A stretch of 64,000 nt of DNA from a virus, in IMG/VR virus record IMGVR_UViG_3300009419_000017, positions 1-64,000 of that record. One strand, 5' to 3'. The position numbers and the translations under genes are program-made. Positions 28,365 through 39,761 of the stretch are shown here, in pieces. The stretch's first letter is position 1. Each line of letters opens with the position of its first letter. A model generated the notes under the pieces. It was not told where the DNA came from, did not search any database, and worked only from the letters and a program-made list of their open reading frames with translations.

Positions 28365-29464
28365 TTCAAAGAGGATAGAAGAAACATCTTGGCACGAGTC
28401 GAGTTGTTTGGATCTCCGTAGTATCCTATGGCACTAGCAATCCTCTGACCTTCAGGGGCAACTATCTCTACAACTGATCCTTCCCATGTAGTTGTTGCAC
28501 CTTCTGGAACTGTGGGGGCAGGAGGTGGAGGAGACGCCACTAATGTCGAAGCAGTATCTGAGAAGGAAGAATAGATAGCTTCTGTGTCGTTATCAGAACG
28601 TATTCTGAATTGATAAGTCTGATCCAACCCACCTGTAGTTGCAAAAGCATCTCTAGATATGTTAATGCTGTTTGTGGTAGACGAGATTCCCCAACCTGTG
28701 GCGAAGTTATCTGTTGACCAACTAACTGCGTAACGCTCTACTGATGTGCTAGTAGGTATTGGAGCATCCCAGGTAAGCTGAACGGTTCCGTCTTGCAGCT
28801 GAGTAGCGGTGACGTTTGTTGGAGCGTTAAGAGATGGAGCTGGTGGTGGTGGGTTAAATGGAGCTTCTTCAGTTGGCTCTGGTGCCAGCTCTGGAGTCTC
28901 TTCTGTCTCTTCAATTCCGTAAGTCTCGAAGTCAACAATGCTTCCATCATTTAGACGCACTCCAGTTCGTGGATTGTTCTGTGGGTACTCTGGACCACTT
29001 AGGGTGTAGGCCATTGCAACTGTTCCGTCTGAAAGGATAGCAGCGGTAATAACAATACGAGTAGGTTCTAATGTGCCCTGTAGCCAGATTGGTCTAGCTG
29101 AAATGTCTACCTGAAATCCACCATCTGATGAACGAATGATGAGATGTTCATCTGCTCTGTTGTTTGGGTATACAACCCAGTCAAAAGAGTAAAGCGAGAT
29201 AGAGGGGGTGCCTGGGTAGGTCCAGTAAGTTCCGTCTGGTCTGCCGAAGGTGATTACTGAGTTGGTGGTCGCATAAATATTGTTGTAGACAATCCCATCG
29301 AAAGTTACGCTGGTTGTTAGTGGAATCTGGTAAGAGGTATCGTCTCCACCGCAGGTGCGAATTTCTGTGACTACTGGTTCTGTTGAGGCTGCTTGCTGAG
29401 CAGCGGCAGCTGCAGCTTCTTGTCCTGGGTAGACGCAGCTTGCATGTGCAAAACTAGCTCCCAT
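28358..29464 (-). CDS. exported fibronectin-III surface protein, N-terminal part
   Basis: 368 codons from ATG 29464. That start cuts an obvious signal peptide: in-frame codons upstream read KTPIKILVVLSLAFFPSFMG and end AHA/S, preceded by AAGGAG but with ATA (29519-29521) where ATG would be expected. Residues about 210-310 form a fibronectin type III domain (PTNVTATQ...VQLTWDAP, TYQFRIRSDN). A small domain then starts (EGSVVEIVAPEGQRI) and is broken by a frameshift near 28394. It may be a displayed adhesion or wall-binding protein. Confidence 0.65.
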   Translation of the reverse strand: MGASFAHASCVYPGQEAAAAAAQQAASTEPVVTEIRTCGGDDTSYQIPLTTSVTFDGIVYNNIYATTNSVITFGRPDGTYWTYPGTPSISLYSFDWVVYPNNRADEHLIIRSSDGGFQVDISARPIWLQGTLEPTRIVITAAILSDGTVAMAYTLSGPEYPQNNPRTGVRLNDGSIVDFETYGIEETEETPELAPEPTEEAPFNPPPPAPSLNAPTNVTATQLQDGTVQLTWDAPIPTSTSVERYAVSWSTDNFATGWGISSTTNSINISRDAFATTGGLDQTYQFRIRSDNDTEAIYSSFSDTASTLVASPPPPAPTVPEGATTTWEGSVVEIVAPEGQRIASAIGYYGDPNNSTRAKMFLLSSLNC

Positions 29465-29532
29465 AAATGATGGGAAAAAAGCTAGAGACAGGACTACTAA
29501 AATTTTGATAGGGGTTTTTATTTTTGCTCCTT

Positions 29533-29552
29533 GTTAGTGGGGTAAGACTAAC
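29533..29552 (-). other. leader hairpin before SD of surface protein
   Basis: GTTAGT/ACTAAC, 6 bp with an 8-nt loop, immediately upstream of AAGGAG. A TATAAT lies farther upstream (29557-29562 on the minus strand). It could tune initiation. Confidence 0.4.
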
Positions 29553-29582
29553 AGGATAATTATACCATTTTATTTAGGTATA

Positions 29583-32636
<3,054 letters not shown>

Positions 32637-32650
<14 letters not shown>

Positions 32651-33056
32651 ATAGAATCCTCATCCTTTGTTTTACTTTGTCTACGTCTTCGGGTGTGCCG
32701 AATATTTCTATCCTAGCAACAATTGGTACTCCAGTTTTTTTAGAGATTAATTCTGCAGCCTTGCAAAAATGTTCTCCAAAGTTTGTATTCCCAAATCCAA
32801 CTACTCCTCTGAGGAGATCTCTGTTTTGGGGTACATTTAAAAATTGTCTGACTTGTCTGGGAATCGCACTACGTTCGGATCCTCCACCGTAAGTCGGTAC
32901 AAAGAGTATATAAGGAGAATTGGAAACAAAAGGAGCATGCCCAATCCCAGAATCAATAGGAATCCTAGCAATATTAAAGCTTCCATCATCTACCTTATTT
33001 ACAAATCTTTTTGTATTTCCTGAGTAATTTGAGAAATACACAATGTTTATGGACAT
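32637..33056 (-). CDS. nrdI: NrdI flavodoxin-like RNR activator
   Basis: 139 residues: [17 protein letters not shown] (FMN phosphate loop), FVPTYGGG and [15 protein letters not shown] are NrdI hallmarks. Supplies superoxide or oxidant to assemble the NrdF dimetal centre. Start ATG 33056; a TATAAT lies just 2 nt upstream, too close for a normal leaderless start, and GAGAGG could act as SD from an upstream promoter. Overlaps nrdE by 14 nt. Confidence 0.93.
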
Positions 33057-33093
33057 TAATTATACCTCTCTTTTTTGTTTGGAGATAAACAAA

Positions 33094-33118
33094 GGGAAGG
33101 GCAAAAATAGCCCTTCCC
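33094..33118 (-). terminator. intrinsic terminator after surface protein
   Basis: 9-bp perfect helix GGGAAGGGC/GCCCTTCCC with a 7-nt loop, followed on the minus strand by UUUGUUUA. It lies 20 nt after the stop of the 33138 gene and separates it from nrdI. Confidence 0.8.
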
Positions 33119-33137
33119 CAAGTCTATCTTGCTTTAA

Positions 33138-34022
33138 TTACTTGACTAGCTTAACTCTCTTGGACTTCTTTACTAGCTTGTTGTACTTAGCAGCTAGCTT
33201 GTTAAAGTCGCTCTTTAGCTTTGCATTGTCTGCATTCAGAATAGCTACCTGAGTAAGTAGGTCTGCAGCTGCAATAGAGAAAGATACTTCCTTTACTGCC
33301 TTTGCTAGGCCAGTCACGTCTGTGGCAGAAATGTTTGCAATACCAGCAACTGCACCAGCGGTAGCAGGAGTGGTGATTACACCCTTGTATAGCTTATCGG
33401 TTGAGTTCCAGGTTAGTGCTGTCTTAACAGTTCCACGAAGAAGTGTTGTTGTAATTGTTGCATTCTCAACCTTATTACCAAATACGTCAGTAGCGGTTGC
33501 AGTAAAGTCTACATCCGAACCAAGGCCAGCAACAGTTGGTACTGAAACTGATAGGTTGTATGCAGGACCAGCAACACCCTTTAGGTAGTAGGTTGTAGAT
33601 GATCCACCAACAGAAACAACAACTGAACCAGCTGTGGTCTTAGTAGTGAATGCATAGAAGGTTGCTGTAGTTCCAGAACCTGTTGCAATCTCAACGCTAG
33701 AAGTTCCTGCAGAAGCAGGTACTGGAGCGTCAGCTGCATCCAAAGCTGTTACTAGCTTTGCATCAGTTGCTGATGCACGAACAACTGTACCAGTTGCTAC
33801 TGTAACAACAAACTTAACAGTGTCAGCAAGGTCAACCTTGTTGTCTGATGGAACTGTTGGAGTTGCTGGAGTTGTTGATACCTTAGATGTAGTTGCTACG
33901 TCTGTTGCACCTACGGTTACAGCCGCATTTACGGTTGCGTTAGCTGGAACTGCCAAGATAGCAGTTGCAACAAGCGCTACTGCCGAAGCAATAGCAATTA
34001 GTGGCTTCTTAAATGAAGTCAT
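33138..34022 (-). CDS. secreted Ig-like (Big-type) surface protein
   Basis: 294 residues. Signal peptide 1-29 (MTSFKKPLIAIASAVALVATAILAVPANA). The mature part is Thr/Ala/Val-rich beta structure; VDFTATATDVFGNKVENATI (about 168-188) is the signature of bacterial Ig-like domain 1. The C-terminus is a Lys/Leu coiled coil ending KKSKRVKLVK. It has its own SD (AAGGAG) and terminator. It resembles actinobacterial wall or S-layer-like proteins more than phage virion proteins and may have been acquired from a host. Possible role in superinfection or surface masking. Confidence 0.7.
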   Translation of the reverse strand: MTSFKKPLIAIASAVALVATAILAVPANATVNAAVTVGATDVATTSKVSTTPATPTVPSDNKVDLADTVKFVVTVATGTVVRASATDAKLVTALDAADAPVPASAGTSSVEIATGSGTTATFYAFTTKTTAGSVVVSVGGSSTTYYLKGVAGPAYNLSVSVPTVAGLGSDVDFTATATDVFGNKVENATITTTLLRGTVKTALTWNSTDKLYKGVITTPATAGAVAGIANISATDVTGLAKAVKEVSFSIAAADLLTQVAILNADNAKLKSDFNKLAAKYNKLVKKSKRVKLVK

Positions 34023-34036
34023 AGTTTTTCTCCTTA

Positions 34037-35812
34037 TTATAATAAATTGAATCTATCCAAATACTCTTTAACGTCTTCTGGCATAGGCTTATATTTTATC
34101 ACATCTTGCCTGTCCATGTCAAGGTCTGATTTTGACCTATCACTAAAAGTATGAATCTCTACTTCAAGGTTTTGATCCTTTGGGGTGTGAGAAATAGCCC
34201 CAAAGATAGCTCCGCAGACAGCGTCTGCAAGGTCTTTTGAAGACTTTCTTGGGTGGTCAACCCTATTATTTTTCATGATTTTTAATTCCGTAAGCTCTTC
34301 AAATAAAAGCTCAATTGTTGGCATTGCCAATCTTTCTTCATACATAAGCATGGCCATGTCTTCATAATGCTTTTTAGCTACCGACACTGTCTCTGTTCTC
34401 ATACCAACGGACTTGAGCTCATTCTGAATGTCAAACGATTGCCAACGGTCAAATGACACCATCCCAATATCGAAGCCTTGCCTTCTTAAGTTTTGTATCC
34501 ATTGCTTTACTTCGGAAAGATTTACTGGCCCTTCTATTCTTGGCTCCCAGTAGACAACAGCATCTACGATTACCATTGGCACGACTTGCTCATAGTCCTT
34601 CATTACCTGAACAGATACCCATTTCTCTACGTGAGCAATTGCTACAGCACACTTGTCATGCTTCTGAGCAAGGTCAGCATGGACAAAATACTTCTTATTC
34701 GGATCTGGCTTAAAGGTCTCATCAAATCTTTTATTTGAATCAATTGGGTTTCTTATGGTCATGCATGCTCGAACCTTTTCCTGCTGCTTAAAGAACGCAT
34801 CAGATGCAAAGGTGGGGACACAGGCAAAACGCTGCATGGCATCGCCTAGGTCTGTGTAAAACGCAAGCTTAAAGTCATCTATCTTTCTTGTAGGGTTAAC
34901 TTCCCAGGTTGGCTTTTTTAGTGCAAACATTCCTGGGTACTTGTAAGAAATTATATTATCTTCATCCCAAGAAATTTCCATAGAGTTTCCTGGAGAATCT
35001 TCTGGAAGATCCTCATTCATAATAAACTTATGAGTCTTAGAGATTACTTCTTTTTCCATAATGACGTCATCATATCTTTTAGAAATAAAGTCTCCTGGAT
35101 ATCTTGGGAATGATAGCAATGCTACCTTTCCAAGATCTGGGAAACGTGAATCTACGGATGCACGGAATGCCTTATAAATATTATCAGCTGTCTTACCCTG
35201 GTCATTACCAGTGCCAATCTCTTGAGCGAAACCAGAAATCTCATCAAGCACTGCCAGGATAAGGTTAAGTCCTTCGTGGGACTCTCTTTCCGAATGTCCA
35301 GAATAAACAGTGATTGCCTTATCAAATTCTACGCTATCAGCTTTTGCATAGAACTTTCCAGCAAACCAGGGAGACTTTTCAATCTTACTTTTAAAGCCTT
35401 TAAAGAAAACGTTCTTAGCCTGCTGTGCGTTAATAGCAACGTTAATGATATCTATGGCATCCCCACTTGGCTTTCCAAAATATCTTGAAGGATCTTTTAG
35501 ACACAACAGCTTATAAACAATGTATGCACAAGCAACCGTAGACGTGAAGTCTTTTCCAGATCCTTTACCAAGCTGCAGAATTACTTCATTCTTTGTATAC
35601 TTTTTATAATAGCGACGGCCTTCTTCTTCCCCCATCAGGTCAATTAAATCTTCTACCCTGTAGATCTGACTCATTGCCTCGACAATGTCATACTGGACTT
35701 GAGAGAGTGGTGGTTGCTGAAGGAAGTCATCACCCTCAACAAATGTCTTAGCGTCTACTGGCTTTTCTTCAAAGTTGTCCGCTTTAAGAACTTCTAAGAA
35801 CTCATCAAACAT
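34037..35812 (-). CDS. terminase large subunit
   Basis: 591 residues. ATPase domain with a Walker-A-like loop LGKGSGKDFT (81-90) and Walker B LILAVLDEIS (184-193, D190-E191). Nuclease domain with metal Asp in FVHADLAQKHDKCAVA and MVSFDRWQSFDIQ, and a late DAVCGAIF. Packages DNA into the prohead with the portal. Starts within the end of the small-subunit candidate (8-nt overlap). Confidence 0.93.
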   Translation of the reverse strand: MFDEFLEVLKADNFEEKPVDAKTFVEGDDFLQQPPLSQVQYDIVEAMSQIYRVEDLIDLMGEEEGRRYYKKYTKNEVILQLGKGSGKDFTSTVACAYIVYKLLCLKDPSRYFGKPSGDAIDIINVAINAQQAKNVFFKGFKSKIEKSPWFAGKFYAKADSVEFDKAITVYSGHSERESHEGLNLILAVLDEISGFAQEIGTGNDQGKTADNIYKAFRASVDSRFPDLGKVALLSFPRYPGDFISKRYDDVIMEKEVISKTHKFIMNEDLPEDSPGNSMEISWDEDNIISYKYPGMFALKKPTWEVNPTRKIDDFKLAFYTDLGDAMQRFACVPTFASDAFFKQQEKVRACMTIRNPIDSNKRFDETFKPDPNKKYFVHADLAQKHDKCAVAIAHVEKWVSVQVMKDYEQVVPMVIVDAVVYWEPRIEGPVNLSEVKQWIQNLRRQGFDIGMVSFDRWQSFDIQNELKSVGMRTETVSVAKKHYEDMAMLMYEERLAMPTIELLFEELTELKIMKNNRVDHPRKSSKDLADAVCGAIFGAISHTPKDQNLEVEIHTFSDRSKSDLDMDRQDVIKYKPMPEDVKEYLDRFNLL

Positions 35813-36341
35813 CCGTGTGGACCACCGTTATTACTTCTTGCTTTCTAGACACATCTGAAAGTCTTCGCATAATCTTATCTCTAATTTCTGGATGCTCGGA
35901 GGCAATGTCTTTGAGTATGCCAACTAAAATTTCCTGCTTGTTTTCAATCTCTAGCATTTCTTCTGCTAGTTCTTTATTTTCTAGAAGTCCAGCCTTCTGT
36001 AGCATTTCAATTCTAGTTTTTTCAATATCCATAACTAATTTAATTGAAGCATTTTTTGCACCAAGGTTTGCTGTAGTTGTAGCATCATCCATAACCTCAT
36101 AAGCTTTTTGAATTAGCTTGTTGTAGTGAGCGTCTGCACCTGCCAAAGCTTCTCTAGCACGTCCTCGAATAGCTGCATTATCTGCAGCCATGACTCTCCA
36201 CTCATTTATATATGCAACAACTTTTTGTCTTGGCATATCTAGCTCTTTAGAGATTTGGGTTGGTTCATTACCAGCCAAATACTTTTCAACTACCCTGTTT
36301 ACTTCATCAAGGTGTTCTATTGTTAGATCTTCAAATGACAC
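35805..36341 (-). CDS. putative terminase small subunit
   Basis: About 178 residues from GTG 36341 (GAGGG 7 nt upstream); the longer ORF from 36419 would overlap its neighbour by 89 nt. N-terminal helix-turn-helix-like region (KYLAGNEPTQISKELDMPRQKVVAYINEW), then a long coiled coil (about 75-150) typical of oligomerising small terminases. Position immediately upstream of the large subunit supports the call. Confidence 0.7.
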   Translation of the reverse strand: MSFEDLTIEHLDEVNRVVEKYLAGNEPTQISKELDMPRQKVVAYINEWRVMAADNAAIRGRAREALAGADAHYNKLIQKAYEVMDDATTTANLGAKNASIKLVMDIEKTRIEMLQKAGLLENKELAEEMLEIENKQEILVGILKDIASEHPEIRDKIMRRLSDVSRKQEVITVVHTDV

Positions 36342-36615
36342 GCTTAGCCCTCTTTCCTCTTTGTGGGATACGTTTAATACTATCAGATTTAAAGCTTCTG
36401 TATGCCCCAACCTGGCCACGTTGGATTTCGAAACAATCTATCCACTGAGCTCCAGTTTCAAGGTTCGTTGTAAGGCTTTGGAACTTAAACTTAGAGCCAT
36501 GCTCGCCCTTAACCTTAAAAAGATCTCCCTTGATAATTGAGAACCCATCAATCATAATTTCTGGATCTTTTGCAAACTTAGTTGGCTGCTCTTCTGTGGG
36601 GTTACGCCTTCTCAT
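36331..36615 (-). CDS. conserved actinophage protein
   Basis: 94 residues, basic. Segments GDLFKVKGEHGSKFKFQSLTTN and WIDCFEIQRGQVGAYRSFKSDSIKRIP look like a small beta-barrel family recurring in actinophages beside terminase or replication genes. The C-terminus is Arg/Lys-rich (QRGKRAKRVI), which suggests nucleic-acid contact. Function unknown. Confidence 0.6.
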   Translation of the reverse strand: MRRRNPTEEQPTKFAKDPEIMIDGFSIIKGDLFKVKGEHGSKFKFQSLTTNLETGAQWIDCFEIQRGQVGAYRSFKSDSIKRIPQRGKRAKRVI

Positions 36616-36874
36616 TGGCCCCTCGTTCTTTAGAAACTTTAAGAAGAACTAGATATCCGATCAAATCATCAATGTCGTTATCTCCTGGGTACTTCTTTCC
36701 CCTTGCAAACCTAGACAGCTTGTCGTCAATCCTAACTAGCAGCTGCTCCATGCTATTTGCTTTAGAAAAAATTCTAACTGGATCTAGGGCTGAGTCTCCG
36801 TATGCCAGATTTTTCTCTATTAGCATGCGCTTGATCTCATCGCATATTCTATTGATATCGTTTACTGTATTCAT
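36602..36874 (-). CDS. DUF1599/MazG-like protein
   Basis: 90 residues: LIEKNLAYGDSALDPVRIF, RIDDKLSRFARG and DDLIGYLVLLK are the blocks of the all-helical DUF1599 (nucleotide-modification-associated) family related to MazG/dUTPase-type pyrophosphatases. It may hydrolyse a non-canonical or competing dNTP. If true, it hints at a nucleotide-pool adjustment linked to DNA modification. Confidence 0.7.
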   Translation of the reverse strand: MNTVNDINRICDEIKRMLIEKNLAYGDSALDPVRIFSKANSMEQLLVRIDDKLSRFARGKKYPGDNDIDDLIGYLVLLKVSKERGANEKA

Positions 36875-37026
36875 CTACGGGATTTCCTTAATCCAAACTT
36901 AGCAAGATAAACGTAGACTGTCTCTACGCTTGTCCCGCACTCTTTTGCAATTTCTTCTGGGCTCTTCTTGTCAAGCCAGTAGCGTTTCTTTAGCCATGCT
37001 TCATTGGTATATAGTTTAGCAGCCAT
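36871..37026 (-). CDS. small helix-turn-helix protein
   Basis: 51 residues from ATG 37026. WLDKKSPEEIAKECGTSVETVYVYLAKFGLRK is a sigma-region-4/resolvase-type HTH, with a basic end KSRR. The longer ORF start at 37059 overlaps the RuvC-like gene. Possible DNA-binding regulator or resolvase partner. Confidence 0.6.
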   Translation of the reverse strand: MAAKLYTNEAWLKKRYWLDKKSPEEIAKECGTSVETVYVYLAKFGLRKSRR

Positions 37027-37037
37027 GATCTTTTCTG

Positions 37038-37613
37038 TCAATCCCCCAGCCTGTCCCAATTTTGTAATGCATAATGGCCTATCCCAACTGCATCTGCAAT
37101 GTCATTATCGCTAATTTCTAAATCATAGTTAATATTAACAAAGTTGATTGTCTTTTGCTTCCTGACCTCACGCTCATGTTGCTTATACCAAGACTCTGAC
37201 TTGCCTGGATTTTCTTTTCTCATCAATAGCTTGGCATCTTTTGTGACTTTTCCATTGCCAATATATGTTTGCCAGGCTATTGGGTTTGTGCCCTTAAAGA
37301 CTTTAACTCCAGCCAAGGATGCTCCTGCAAGTATGGCACCCTGAACCATAGAAAGCTCAGACATTGTTTTTGGACTATTTATAAAAATTGCCCTTTCTAT
37401 GACCAAAGCCTCTGGGTTAATATCTCTTATAACGTCTACAACTGACCCTATTGCGCTTGATATTTTTTCATAGACATTCTTACCTAAAAACTCAACCTTG
37501 CCACTAAGAATAAGTTTTTTATTTTCAAAAACAGCATAGGCTATGCTGGTGGTACTTGCGTCAATTGAAATGATCCTATTTGGAACAGAAGAGAATTTAC
37601 TCAAATTTACCAT
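37038..37613 (-). CDS. RuvC-like Holliday junction resolvase
   Basis: 191 residues, RNase H-like fold: first catalytic Asp D18 in RIISIDASTTSIAYAV, Glu in ALVIERAIF, and the C-terminal acidic pair NDIADAVGIGHYA. Resolves four-way junctions before packaging. Its neighbour on the same message is a Cas4-like exonuclease, so this stretch is a recombination module. Overlaps the preceding zinc-protein gene by 17 nt. Confidence 0.83.
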   Translation of the reverse strand: MVNLSKFSSVPNRIISIDASTTSIAYAVFENKKLILSGKVEFLGKNVYEKISSAIGSVVDVIRDINPEALVIERAIFINSPKTMSELSMVQGAILAGASLAGVKVFKGTNPIAWQTYIGNGKVTKDAKLLMRKENPGKSESWYKQHEREVRKQKTINFVNINYDLEISDNDIADAVGIGHYALQNWDRLGD

Positions 37614-37890
37614 TAGAGAAATCCCTTATTTCTTTTATGGCTTTTTTTACGTCTTGAGGATTTACTATACACTTAGTACATAGTGGCTCATCGTTATAAG
37701 CAGAAAGCGGCCCGTTACAGCTTTTACAAAGTCTTTCTTTTCCTATCCTTTTGCTTCTTCTGTTTTGGGCATACTTCTGTGCCATCTTTTCTTTGGTTGC
37801 AGATTCTCTGCACCCTGAAGAACAGTATATCTGATAAGAAATCTCTGTTTCAAATACAGAGTCACACCAATTACAATGCTTGCTTTTCAT
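37597..37890 (-). CDS. two-zinc-finger protein
   Basis: 97 residues with a CxxC (C6, C9) and YCSSGCRE knuckle, then CKSCNGPL and LCTKC, giving two treble-clef or ribbon zinc sites joined by a basic helix (YAQNRRSKRIGKERL). Suggests DNA or RNA binding next to resolvase and exonuclease. No family name known to me. Confidence 0.65.
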   Translation of the reverse strand: MKSKHCNWCDSVFETEISYQIYCSSGCRESATKEKMAQKYAQNRRSKRIGKERLCKSCNGPLSAYNDEPLCTKCIVNPQDVKKAIKEIRDFSNGKFE

Positions 37891-38668
37891 CTAGAGGCTC
37901 CAAGGAATTAATCTTTATTAGTCCCTTGCCAGCCTCTGCGCATGCCTTTTGTATTGGACATGTCTTGCAAATTTTAGAATTAGATCGATAGTTCTTTTCT
38001 GGCAGAGTTTTGCTTTCCCATGCCTTACGTACCGTTTTCATCCATTCAAACGCCTGGTTTACCCACCTGACATAATAATCATTAATCTCTACTGGTATTA
38101 CCAGAAGGTCATGATTATTTTTGTTTTCATAAATCAAGACAGCTTTTGTCTTGTTTAATATTTTCATATAGATAAGCAGCTGGATTAAATGTCCTAGCTT
38201 TGCTTTGCCACTTGCTTTCCTATACTCAAAACCTTCATTAGGCATTGTCTTAATCTCTCCAAGAAGATCCTCGCCTGCCCAATCTAGAATAACATCTCCA
38301 AATCCAAAAATTGGTGGATCGCTATAAGTAACTTTAAATTCTGAATCTTTTAGAATTCCTGCGTCAGCCATGGCTTGCTGGATTCGCTCGTGCGACTTTG
38401 TTCCGCTAGTCATATTTGCCCCGCCGTAAGCATCGGCATTATCCTCGAACGTTGCACCCTCAAAAGCTAGGTACCAGTATCTGGGACACTCTCCATGAGA
38501 GTATGCTATTGTGCTTGGAGCAAAAGAGTTTTTCTTTGTAAACTTTGGCTCACGCTTAGCGATATACCCGTAGTTAATCTTATCAATAAGATCTTTTGTA
38601 TTAAGAAACGATGGACCAGAATTTTCTGGACTTTTTAGCATTACCTGCTGTAATAAATTTTTAGCCAT
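37871..38668 (-). CDS. Cas4/RecB-like exonuclease
   Basis: 265 residues. PD-(D/E)XK core GFGDVILDWAGEDLLGEIKTMP (D, E-x-K) followed by a QLLIYMKIL helix. Iron-sulfur-type cysteines: one in SHGECPRYWYL and three in CKTCPIQKAC, as in Cas4/AddB enzymes. A 5'-3' ssDNA exonuclease role in recombination or DNA breakdown is usual in phages; no CRISPR array is present, so this is not adaptation machinery. Confidence 0.83.
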   Translation of the reverse strand: MAKNLLQQVMLKSPENSGPSFLNTKDLIDKINYGYIAKREPKFTKKNSFAPSTIAYSHGECPRYWYLAFEGATFEDNADAYGGANMTSGTKSHERIQQAMADAGILKDSEFKVTYSDPPIFGFGDVILDWAGEDLLGEIKTMPNEGFEYRKASGKAKLGHLIQLLIYMKILNKTKAVLIYENKNNHDLLVIPVEINDYYVRWVNQAFEWMKTVRKAWESKTLPEKNYRSNSKICKTCPIQKACAEAGKGLIKINSLEPLDEKQAL

Positions 38669-38674
38669 AGCTAG

Positions 38675-38980
38675 TTAGCGAATGATATATTTAAGGGCAG
38701 CAACCAAGCTATTGATTGATTCTGCTGCAGTATAATAAATATTCTTTTTCGCTCTATCTCCTTTTTCTACGTTAGTCAACCAGGTTGCACGAAATGCCAT
38801 TTTAGCTGCAATTGCCTGAAGACGAACGATTTCTAGAGTTACCACACTCATTGGAATGTCTGGCTTTAGTATAACTTTTGAAATAAAAACAAGTGCGGAA
38901 GTTAATTCCTCATCGTTCATATAATCTGCTACTTCTGACAGTCCGTTAATCATGTCTATAGTTGAAGTGTTGTTTTCCAT
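38675..38980 (-). CDS. hypothetical helical protein
   Basis: 101 residues, all-helical by composition, no motif. Begins the leftward run toward the Cas4-like gene. Common small-protein type in phage recombination modules; function unknown. Confidence 0.6.
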   Translation of the reverse strand: MENNTSTIDMINGLSEVADYMNDEELTSALVFISKVILKPDIPMSVVTLEIVRLQAIAAKMAFRATWLTNVEKGDRAKKNIYYTAAESINSLVAALKYIIR

Positions 38981-39008
38981 AATTACTCTATTCTACCATA
39001 TTCGGCTA

Positions 39009-39761
39009 CTACTTACCAATATTTTTGGCAAGTGAATTATACATGTCCCAGGCTGATGTAAACTCTATACGCTCCTTCAAGCCTTCTAAATATTCTTTGT
39101 GAGCTTCTGGTCTTTTTAATGGATCGATAGGGTCCTCTTCTCCAGTAAGTGCCCAGTCTGCTGCTGGGCAGTAGTCAAAGGTGACTATCTCCAAAAAGTC
39201 TCCCTCTCTCCACTCACGCTTTGGCCTCCAGTGTACTTGATTAACTGCACTAAAGATTATGGCGTCTCCAGTCTTGAGACTATATGGTTGATTGTTTATG
39301 TAGATATCCCAATCTATGTTACCGCCAAGCTGGTAATTAAAGGTTACAAGGTTTTCTGTGCTATCTATATGTGGTGGTAGCGTGGGCTCATACCTTCCGT
39401 CACCATACTTTAAGTCATAGTCTATATAGCTATAATGTGCAAGCTTTATTTCATCTTTGTGCAACGGCTTAGAGTAAGAGTCCATAACCTTTTCTACGGA
39501 TTCTGGGCAATCAAACTCAACAATCAGTCTAGACATATGAGTCATTAGTCTGGGCTCAAGTCTGCTGGTTGTGCTTATGAACTCCTCTTTGTCTCCAGGC
39601 AATGGATGAGACGCCAAGGGCGTATTTTTAATTAGGCTAATTGCTTCTTTTAGTTCTAAAATTTGATCTTCGGAAAATGGACTCTCTACGTAAATTGGTA
39701 GAGTTTTATTATATCTATCAAAGCCCGACAAGAACTTATGCATTTTTGCAACATTAGTCAT
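39009..39761 (-). CDS. Fe/2OG oxygenase-like protein, triplet copy 3
   Basis: 250 residues. Double-stranded-beta-helix core with H131-x-D133 (PPHIDS) and distal H187 (QVHWRPKREW), plus Arg nearby. The strand FNYQLGGNIDWDIYI and SLKTGDAIIFSA are shared with the next two genes. Compared with the P4H-like group (5299, 13440, 18357, 20419) the EGGEL strand is missing and HWRP replaces the H-x-V-P block, so this is a separate subfamily. Overlaps the 39754 gene by 8 nt. The substrate is unknown. Confidence 0.72.
   Translation of the reverse strand: MTNVAKMHKFLSGFDRYNKTLPIYVESPFSEDQILELKEAISLIKNTPLASHPLPGDKEEFISTTSRLEPRLMTHMSRLIVEFDCPESVEKVMDSYSKPLHKDEIKLAHYSYIDYDLKYGDGRYEPTLPPHIDSTENLVTFNYQLGGNIDWDIYINNQPYSLKTGDAIIFSAVNQVHWRPKREWREGDFLEIVTFDYCPAADWALTGEEDPIDPLKRPEAHKEYLEGLKERIEFTSAWDMYNSLAKNIGK

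Noticed and set aside
28358-28400. Programmed -1 frameshift in the surface-protein gene
   Set aside because: No X-XXY-YYZ slippery heptamer or downstream hairpin is visible; mutation or assembly error is simpler.
33057-33064. Leaderless promoter for nrdI
   Set aside because: The TATAAT is only 2 nt from the ATG, so transcription would start inside the gene; spacing does not match the other leaderless genes.
36342-36419. GTG 36419 as start of the small terminase candidate
   Set aside because: GTG 36341 has a good SD and removes a long overlap with the neighbouring gene.
37871-38668. CRISPR adaptation gene (Cas4)
   Set aside because: No repeat-spacer array or other cas genes; Cas4-like exonucleases are common in phage recombination modules.
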